Below, piece by piece: positions 55,390-64,000 of a DNA stretch of 64,000 nt. The notes beneath the pieces were generated by a model. That model saw nothing but the letters and a program-made list of their open reading frames with translations, ran no database searches and was not told where the DNA came from. Each line of letters begins with the position of its first letter. Position 1 is the stretch's first letter. The DNA lies in contig OX438743.1 of assembly GCA_949316235.1 (NCBI GenBank), positions 42,571,440 through 42,635,439 of the forward strand, given 5' to 3'. The stretch is from Oegoconia quadripuncta. Taxonomy: Eukaryota > Arthropoda > Insecta > Lepidoptera > Autostichidae. The position numbers and the translations under genes were made by a program.

Positions 55390-55556
55390 TGGCATCCGAA
55401 CATTGCTGACTTGATGGCGCTCCTAATAGACAAGCAAGGAGCTACCGTTAACTCTCCCATTGTGGGTGGTTCGACAGGTTCAGTGATCACAAACGTTATG
55501 CCAAAACTTTAAACATAGATTTTGCTGTTGTGTATTTATTCCCCGTTGAAAATATT
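55390..55556 (+). other. Start of norpA 3' UTR
   Basis: 167 bases between the stop codon and the nested MITE at 55557, with no AATAAA. The poly(A) site is unknown; if AATAAA near 55879 or 55964 is used, the mRNA would include transposon sequence. Confidence 0.5.
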
Positions 55557-57240
55557 AGGTCCTTAACTATGAAAGAACAATGGCGAATTTTTATTTATCT
55601 AATTTTAAAGCGTCTTGAAATCTCATTAAAACTGAACTAATTCCAATAATTTTCGGTGTTTTTTGGAATTATTACTTTAACTTCTTAAAGCCTGATAAAA
55701 AATAATGCTAATTACAACAAGTTTTGACTCTTTTTCTAAATTCCTATTTTATTTTTGGTCAATATGGTGTTACCATATCACTAAATTAATACTCACCTTT
55801 TGCTAATGTGCGCTCGCTCTATGAGCCGATTGTGCCGTAAGTACCGTAGGTAACAATATCGCCAGCATAGTGTTAGTAAATAAATAAACAAATAAAAAAA
55901 ACAGCAATTAAGTGTATCTAGGTATTTTTATAATGTATAATCTCATGTCTCTAGCGCAATAAAGAGCCTGGTAGCAACATTTTTGCAATAAATGAAATAA
56001 ATGTTATTGCAACACTGAGGTACAGACTGTCATGATGGATCTACCGTTTTTTACAATTGCTCTGGCGTTGTATCGTGTTGCTTGCTTTCATATTTTTCCG
56101 TTTTATATTTCACCCAGACTGTTTATGGACTCTGAATAATTTCCCCTCTGAGAAGGTGTTATTGATAAATCACATTACTTACACTAATTGAATTTGTGGC
56201 CTGCTTTAAGTATAGTTCGTTGCTGATCAGGTCTGTCAGCACCTATCTCTTATTTAAATAGTATTTATCCTACTATGTAGGTAGGTGCCCCTATTTTTCT
56301 CTTAAAGATGGATGTTACCAGCCTGCACCTTAAAAAAGCTTCCGTTCAGTGTGGTGAGCAGTTCGAGCTGAGGTTATGCCCAGAGCAAGGAATAACTGCC
56401 TGCACTGTGTTGTGGCTATGTTTGGTCGCTAATATCTATATATATCTATATATTCTATGGTTTGGTGAAATATTCTGTGGTTTGGTGAACGTCCTCTTAC
56501 ATCCGCCACCCACTAAGCATACCTGAGTAATAAATTGCAAGGCGGCACGTCTTTAAAGTAGTTGCATGCCTGCTGAAATGCAACGTAGTAATTATATCTA
56601 CTACAGTATTGTTTAGTACATAAACCTAGGTACTTGTGAATGTGGACAATTACGAGTTACCTACTTAAAAAGTGACATAACCTACAAATACTAAAAACGA
56701 AATATCTTTTATGTCTGGCTTCTCTGGTTAAAAAAACTTTCACAAGCAAGTTAGTAAACTAACGCTAAACCACCTAGAATATTTTTGACCCGAAGACGCG
56801 GGAATTTGGCTTTAAATAAAACTATGTATGGAAGTTCGCCATTGTTCTTTGCGTTTTGTATGAAGAATTTCACTAAGACTGTTTTCTCCATACAAACATA
56901 TTTATTTTTTTTGGGAACCGCAAATCCAAATTTAGCTAAACTTTGTGTGTATTATCGGATAACATTAAGTTAAGTATAGGCAGCGTTAATTTTTAAAAGT
57001 AACCGCTTTATAAAAGTTTCAGCGAATCTAAGAAATTATTATGGGAAGCACATGAAAAGAGCTCTGTTAATTTTTTTTTATTATGTGATTTAGCCCAGAA
57101 ATTAAAAAATATTTCCTTGACCTTGAAATAATATTCCATTTTCCAAATAAAAAACAAATTTGGATATAGCTTTGAAAATCGCAGGAATTGGTACACATGA
57201 TTAACGAAGAAAAAAAACTTAAATTTCATAGGTAAAGACC
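55557..57240 (+). mobile_element. MITE-A split by a ~1.27-kb element with inverted ends
   Basis: 55557-55573 is the left end of MITE-A (GGTCCTTAACTATGAAA), and the MITE resumes near 56845 (GCGTTTTGTATGAAGAATTTC) and runs to 57240. The sequence between starts GAACAATGGCGAA and ends with its complement TTCGCCATTGTTC (about 56830-56842). Its interior has no recognisable protein and no second copy here. Confidence 0.65.
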
Positions 57241-57954
57241 GAATATTAACCGTGGTATCGACTCTGGCGGTTTAACTAAGTTTAATGGGTCCTTCGAAAT
57301 ATTTGACGGCTCGTCGAAAATCTAGTACAAAATGAAGTACCTGCTCGATCTTGTGTCGAAACAAAAGCGCTAGCAATAAATCATGCCCCTTAAATAGAGT
57401 TAAAATGGCTTTTAGATTACGTTTCAATGGTCCTCCATGTATGGAGTATCGTATAGGAAGTATTTACAATTATCTGAACTGTTTTAGTAGTTTTCGTCGT
57501 CTTTTTTAGTTTGCGTAGTCACTTTTGAGGAAATTGAGAACCTTCTTTTTTTTGAAGAATATTAGCCATCGAGTGCCTAAAACTGGAATGTATGTAACCT
57601 GACGCATTGCTTTTCTCTTCGTTGTTGTAAGGTAGGCCCTTTCTCATTGCTGCCACTTGTTAAATCGCTTTTAACCCGATTATTAAGGATGTTCTATGTA
57701 ATACAATAATCCCTTGGTCATCGGTAAAATGGACTATGGACTGAGGAATTAATGTATACCTCGACTTTCTCTTTAATGCAATGCAAGTTAACACGGTCCG
57801 AATAACCGTAGTACTATCTTTATGAGTGATGTCAATATGTCTGTGAGATGTGCCTAAATGCGAGTTCCATAGTTCGGCAGCTTCGGATGTCGCTGTGAGG
57901 TTCGGAGATATTCGAACTTCGGACACTGCATTCGGAACCTTGAGGCGCCACAAA

Positions 57955-58350
57955 GAATCAAAGGGTTATGTATACGCTTTTTCAATAAAGTTCCTGTTGA
58001 TATACAAAATCTTCCTTTCAATAAATTTAAAGATACTATAAAACAGAAACTTATTAAGAAAGCATATTATAAAATATCAGATTATTTAGATGATAAACAA
58101 TCATGGACATAACCAGCCCGTTCGCATAACCAGGCTATTTCACAATTAATAATGAAATATTATAACATTAAATAATAATTAATAATTTTGTAATATAAAA
58201 ACCTTTTTTTTTTAAAAGAGCGACCTCTCGAGTTTCTTGCTTGTTCTTCTCAGGGGAAAATTGCCTTTTGAACAAGCAGTAGCTTTAAAAATGTAAAATC
58301 TGACTATTTTAAGTGTGTACCTACAAAATAAAGCATTTTTTGATTTTGTA
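57955..58350 (+). repeat. Jockey/CR1-like LINE 3' end
   Basis: Begins in ORF sequence (GGGTTATGTATACGCTTTTTC), then the ORF end, GAGTTTCTTGCTTGTTCTTC and AAAATAAAGCATTTTTTGAT. 57241-57954 before it has no supported feature. Confidence 0.65.
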
Positions 58351-58439
58351 TTGATTTTGAATACAGATGGAGCCTCGAGCGACTGTACTTATTTGGGACA
58401 CTTAGGCCCGTATTTCACAATGTTGCTCAATGAGAGATT

Positions 58440-58865
58440 CAATTCAAAATATGCTTTATTTGGTAGATACACAGGGTACACTTAAAATAGTAATTTTTTA
58501 AGCTACTGCTTGTTCAAAAGATAATATTCCCCTGAGAAGAACAAGCAAGAAACTGGAAGGGTTGCCCTTTTTAAAAACAGGTTTTTATATTAAAAAAAGG
58601 CTATATTTCATTATTAATTGTGAATTACCCTGGCATGCGAACAAGCTGGTTACGTCCATGGTTGATTATCATCCAAATAGTCTGATATTTTATAATATGC
58701 TTTCTTAATAAGTTTCTGTTTTATAGAATCTTTAAATTTGTTAAAAGGAAGATTTTGTACATCAGTGGGAACCGTATTGAAAAAACGTATACATAACCCT
58801 TTGAATGAATTACGGACTTTGCGGAGGCGACTTATGTGCCCTGCAAGTTTAACCTTATTTCTTGT
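58440..58865 (-). repeat. Jockey/CR1-like LINE 3' end, reversed
   Basis: Reversed copy of the same family, 90 bp after the forward copy, so the two can pair as an inverted repeat of about 380 bp. Confidence 0.65.
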
Positions 58866-58879
58866 ATTGACATAAGCCT

Positions 58880-59020
58880 GATTTTAAAAGAGCAACCCTT
58901 CGAGTTTCTTGCTTGTTCTTCTCAGGGGAAAATTGCATTTTGAATAAGCAGTAGCTTAAAAAATGTAAAATTGACTATTTTAAGTGTACTCTGTGTACTA
59001 CAAAATAGAACATTTTTGAC
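58880..59020 (+). repeat. Jockey/CR1-like LINE tail
   Basis: AAAGAGCAACCCTTCGAGTT to TACAAAATAGAACATTTTTG; third consecutive piece of this family. Confidence 0.6.
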
Positions 59021-59444
59021 TGACTTCTCATGCGACACCTGGAGGGAGAATGAGGCAGTTTGCTTCCGCATCAACCACTCACAAATATGGTACCATGGTT
59101 ACTTCGGACCGTGTTCTGTTTCGTTTGAGCACATTGCAAATACTGTCTTAGATACGTGTAAATAACTATTAATATTATGAAGTATTGAATAAGAAACATT
59201 TGAAAAGGTTTCTTGCAATAATTTACTTATCGAAACTTTGGAACGAGTAATAAATTGAAAAGTGATTTTTCGGCCTTTCGAAATTATTGTATAAAGTAAA
59301 TGTTAAATTTTATCAGAAAATTTATAATTAGATAACATGTAATATCTATAAATTTTTTACTTGTATTTAGTTCCGTTGGTAGCAGTGATTATAGTGAAAT
59401 TTTTATATTTTAATCACAGCATATGCCACTTCTTTTCGTTATAA

Positions 59445-59530
59445 CGCGTTTACACATGCGCGCGAAATTATAACATGACGCGAAAGCCTCGTGCCTCGTC
59501 TCATGGCGTAATGTGTAAACGTCATTAGAA
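59445..59530. mobile_element. Possible short MITE
   Basis: GCGTTTACACATGCGC near the left and GCGTAATGTGTAAACG near the right form 12-15-bp imperfect inverted ends of an ~80-bp GC-richer segment in AT-rich DNA. Confidence 0.45.
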
Positions 59531-62500
59531 TCGCCTTGTGCCTTTCAGTGTATTCAGTGTATTTCAGTGTTTTATAAAACACGTAGCCAGTGATCAAAAG
59601 AATCTCCTTAGTTTCTTATTATTGATAATATCGATTGATAACTAATAGGGTCGGTGACCACATTGCTGTCGCAAATGTTAACCTTTTCTTGTGTTACGCG
59701 AATGAAGACGAGTGATCTATGCGATTTGGTAATTGAAAACAAATTGTCATCTTGACGTTACAAACTAGATGGCGTTGTTATGAAAAGATTGAAAAGGTAT
59801 ATTTGTTGTATAAAGTGAAATTGTCTTTGCCGGCTGCTGATTTCCTATTGTATTTCTCGTAACAATTTCACATGGAAATCAGTCTTACATTAACATATTA
59901 TTGGCTTTTCCAATAATATTTTAATGTACAAAAAGAGAGACGTGACAAAAATTATTAGTACAGCGACAGTTTACAATCAAGCGTTACATCTAAATGAATG
60001 TTGTTATTTTAGATTTATAAATTATAAACATTGTTGATTGATTAAATTGATTATATAGACCGTACTTATATTCCGAATTCTACGACTGCAATGTATACAT
60101 CTGCTGTGTACTAAATAAATTATTCTAAACTAAATACAGAACATTAGGGTAGAGTTTTTATTAAATAAGAACCTAATTAAAATTATTATAAGTATTTATT
60201 AAGTCAACTTATATTCTAAATTTCATTGGTGTCTTCTGAGTGGTAACGATAAGGTAGTTTATATAGCGAGCGCAATAAACGCGCGCGTAAAAAACTACGA
60301 ACGAATCGCCTATTCACCGGCGTTCATACTACTTCCAAAACGCGCGCGTATTTCCTATCTATTAACACGTTGATATCGTCATTCCAATTGATTTGCTACT
60401 ATTAATATTTGTCTCATTGTGGACCAAAGTATCGTGTCGTACTTCAATTTATTAAAAAATAAATCTACACTTAATTCTATTGAAATAATATTGTGTAATT
60501 ATAATGTAGATTACTTGTATCTAACTATTATAAGCCAAAGAATCTGTTTCAAATTTAGGTACTATAAAAACTTATGTGACCTTGTAGTTTTATAAGTATC
60601 AGAAGTGTTCCAATTCGATGTGACCTCAACGAAGTCTTATTTGATTTTGGACTAATGTATGGATGCCAAAACAAATCAAACACAACTAATGTTCTAGCGT
60701 TGTATGCAATCAGTTAGGTTTCAAAGTCGCAGGAAAGTCATGGCGTTTTTAACGCGCTTACAATTTTGCCAAATTGGTTGACTCAAAAACGTTCGAACTT
60801 TTACTTCGCTCGGTCTGAGCTGACCTTACAATGGGGTTCGATAATTAGTAATTTAGTAGTTTAGGTAATTTTTTATCTATACCATGTAGGTATTAAAGCT
60901 GTTAACTATTATATTTACGATGCTGTAGGTGTCCTAATAAAACAATCACTTGACAGCACCCAATTTTTAATTATATATGAATGTTATGTGTACGGCACGT
61001 GTTAGAAATATTTTGAGAACAATGTCTATGTTCACGTTATAACCACAGCTTCTTAAGAGCCCGACGAACACTGGACCACCCATTCAAATGTAATTTGCTT
61101 TTACTGCCTTGAACGAATGTTCGGGTTTAACTGTTATTTAGGCTTTAATTTTTTTTTTTATGAATTATATACAAAAACTACTTTATGTTTCCCATACAAA
61201 GTGCCTTGTTTAATCCTATTTTAGTTAAAATATGTTTTATCTCTTTCTTTCAAATTAAGAATTAATAGTTGAGCAAGAGATAAAACATATTTAACCTATG
61301 GTTTATGAGATGTTCGTAGTTTTTGTGAATATCAGCGTATTTATTTACGTATGTGGTTGCATTGTAGACTATGTACACAGATACAATGTATTTAACATAA
61401 GTTCGGTTACCCAAATATCCTGTATTATTCAAAAATAAAATAAAACTAAAATTTCTTGAATTTATAACTGAAAAAACAAAGCAATAAACCGTATTTGATT
61501 GTTTAATATTTACTTATTAGTGGTCACCACGGTAATTGATTTTTTGTTATTAATAAATATTACCTATGTCACGCAGGGTTCGTCGGGTACTTAATTATTT
61601 ATTCTACTTAGACCTAAGCATATATTTCTAGTCAATTTTATTCGTAAGGTTCTTTGAATTTGTCTATAGTTTATAAAATGTTCATTGGATAAAGTTCAAT
61701 ATTAAATACGAATATTTATTTAGTTTAGGAATTGATTGATATATTCTAAATATTATACCTCTAATTCAAACACTGTATGTCATTATATTATTGTAGGTAT
61801 GTATGACGTAAGATAATATTAGTTTAGTAGTTGATCGATACTGCTCTTATAAAATATAGTGCCTCGAACATCTTATTAAAAACACTGCCCCGAACAATTG
61901 CAATTTATAAGCCATTACAGGCACATGAATGTATTAAATACCTAAAATGTGCTCTGTTTACCACACCACAATATACAAGACGTACCGCTAGGTAATTATT
62001 ACGACAAAATTACACGTAGAGAAACCTCGAATATAAATGTCCAATCTTTTAAAGGTTCCATATCACGTTTTGAAAAAAGGAACCCTTAAAGCTTCACATT
62101 GTTGGCCGTCTGTCAAGGCCCTTTTTTTCTGAAACGGCTGGAGGTAACAACTTCCAATTAATATCGAAAACGCCGAATACGAAATGCACGGTCTGCGGCC
62201 TTATACTACTGCAAAAAAAAATGGCCATTTATATTTTAGATATATTTTTCAATATTTTATTATATACTATGTCGGCGTGATTAATATGTATATACATATA
62301 CCCAGTATACCCATAGCAAATTACAGCTTTATAGTACTAAGAATCTCTGACAGATCGACACGACGACACGGCGAACTCTTATAATTAGCCAAGATAATAA
62401 TTGGCACTTATGTAAGTATGCAAAGTTGTATAAAAATGTTACTTATTTGAATAGGTATAAAATTATCATTCGAAAAATCTTACATAACAATTATTGACAA

Positions 62501-64000
62501 TTTAGTGAAACTAAAGGATAAGGGTGTTTCTAATATTCTATCACTTCTGTGATCCGTTAATAATGTTAGAAATATAAAATTTCACTTACTTTTATTGAAG
62601 TTTTAGTATAACCGTTTGTACTGTACTAATTTAAGTAACCCACAGACCATCTACCCCGATGGACGTGTCATGCGAACATTTCCTTTGAAAGAACTGTGAA
62701 ATTAAAACGAATGATAGTCGCAAACGCGCTAAGGTTGGGAATGTCAGATTTTGTTTCCGATGTATGATCCATGGTCGTTTTTACTCGAAACACATCCTAT
62801 TCATGCGTCAGACTTTTCCTAAACTCACATCGTTCCCGTACCTAGCAAGAGTACGTAAGATATATTGTATCTATTGTTTTGGTATAATCGCGAACAAATA
62901 CAGAAATAAATTACTTACATATTGTCTTTCTCTGTTCAAAGTTATATCATATTATACTACATAAAAATCAATAAAATAATAATAAACAAGTATTATTGTC
63001 ATCACTTCCGACTAACGAGACACGGGAGTTAAGTGAGCAATTTCTCGATGTTTTGGCGAGAAGCGCTACTGTCGTATTTATAATCCAGAGATGGGTGGTC
63101 TGTGGTCTTAACCTGAACAGTACTAGAAAAAACTTGTTTTATCTCGGTGAGGGTCGGTCGTAACGAATAGGTAGGTAGATTTTGGAATTGCGGCAAGGGA
63201 ACATTTGTATGTAATCACTATTTGGCCTATGGGACACGTGGATTTAGAAATTCATGAGTTGTATAAGATTTTTATAATGAAATTAATGTTACTTTTGAAA
63301 CATAGTTTACCTATTCTATTGCTATAGTCGGGTCTGTTAATATCTTTCACTCGTTCTTACATGCCTGTTTAGTGGGAGTAAGAAGTTGTATTTTAAGCTA
63401 ATTTTCATTTGTTGAAGGCCCGACTTTAGAGAGTTTATCCTGCACGGTATACCATAGAGACTTTCAAATTTTTCGAAATGAATAAACCGATTCTAATGAA
63501 ACTTTATAAGCATAAAGCACGTACAGAGATCTAAAAAGTTATTAGAGAATAATTTCGAAAATGAGTAGAACTACTAAATTACAGCGATTTTAATAACAGA
63601 AAATTATATATTCTTTTAAATGCGATACTTCGAAAATGTTTTAAACTTGAGATCTATGTATCCTGCTTTTATAGGTAGGTACGTATAAAGCTTCATTACA
63701 ATTTATTCATTTCGTAAAATTTGGACTTGAAACTTTGTATGGAAGGCCATGTGGGATAAACCCTCTTAATGTAGTGTTGAAATGTGATTGTTAGTTTTTA
63801 TATTAGTATAATATTTTTTTTAGCACTATGAATCAAGTTATGGCACTTTCGAGCATACATTACTTTATAGGAACTATGTAAGGTCCTAATTTAGTAAACC
63901 CGATGAATTGAACACATTCCAAGTATTCCAAATTATAAAATTTCGATATAAAAATAATAATAAAAAAAGAACACCGAATGTTCCAGCGAAATCTTACCAT
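59531..64000. other. Intergenic or intronic DNA, no gene recognised
   Basis: 4.5 kb of AT-rich DNA. Open frames are under 70 codons and carry no domain motif. Only local oddities are seen, such as two ACGCGCGCGT boxes near 60277 and 60340. Repeats of the kind seen upstream are notably scarce here. It could be an intron or upstream region of a following gene. Confidence 0.45.

Noticed and set aside
53884..54666. 260-codon frame rich in Thr, His, Ser and Leu, and antisense Cys/Val frames
   Set aside because: Translation of the (CA)n/(CT)n array in the last norpA intron.
59531..64000. A possible next gene or further norpA exons
   Set aside because: The norpA stop at 55387-55389 is convincing, and no exon-like open segment with splice sites and codon bias could be found here.

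Overview
The window is animal, almost certainly lepidopteran, genomic DNA: AT-rich, with GT-AG introns, tRNA-derived SINEs, Helitron-like repeats ending in CTAGT, MITEs, many 5'-truncated LINEs, an errantivirus and a Tc1/mariner-type transposon. Lepidoptera is inferred from the repeat types and the protein resemblance; no species can be named.

Only one host gene is visible. Thirteen + strand exons between 3672 and 55389 encode the last ~718 residues of a phospholipase C-beta of the NorpA/PLCB4 type: second part of the X domain, acidic X-Y linker, Y domain, C2 domain and the long basic C-terminal coiled coil. It ends in a short tail (E-C-F-A) resembling the INAD-binding tail of fly NORPA. All exon junctions keep frame. 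The N-terminal PH, EF-hand and first X-domain exons lie upstream of the window.

Layout: 1-3671, upstream intron filled with repeat fragments (Helitron-like, LINE, copia RNase H piece, SINE). 3672-14003, exons 1-5 with introns full of SINEs, a foldback element, a pentanucleotide array and LINE ends. 14004-33216, one 19.2-kb intron holding two large composites: a transposon with perfect 106-bp terminal inverted repeats (15634-22693) whose transposase gene is split by an I-type LINE (16392-21642), and a full-length errantivirus with identical 271-bp LTRs (24813-32378) sitting in a SINE. 33217-55389, exons 6-13, with a 45-bp minisatellite, foldback elements, GT and CA/CT arrays and more LINE/SINE ends. 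55390-59530, 3' flank with nested MITEs and LINE ends. 59531-64000, no recognisable gene.

The mobile genes do not work with the host gene; they record successive insertions. The freshest is the errantivirus: LTRs identical by eye, gag, pol and env open, and a splice donor/acceptor pair that would supply the signal peptide env otherwise lacks. The older transposon was killed by the LINE, which itself carries a frameshift and an altered endonuclease residue.
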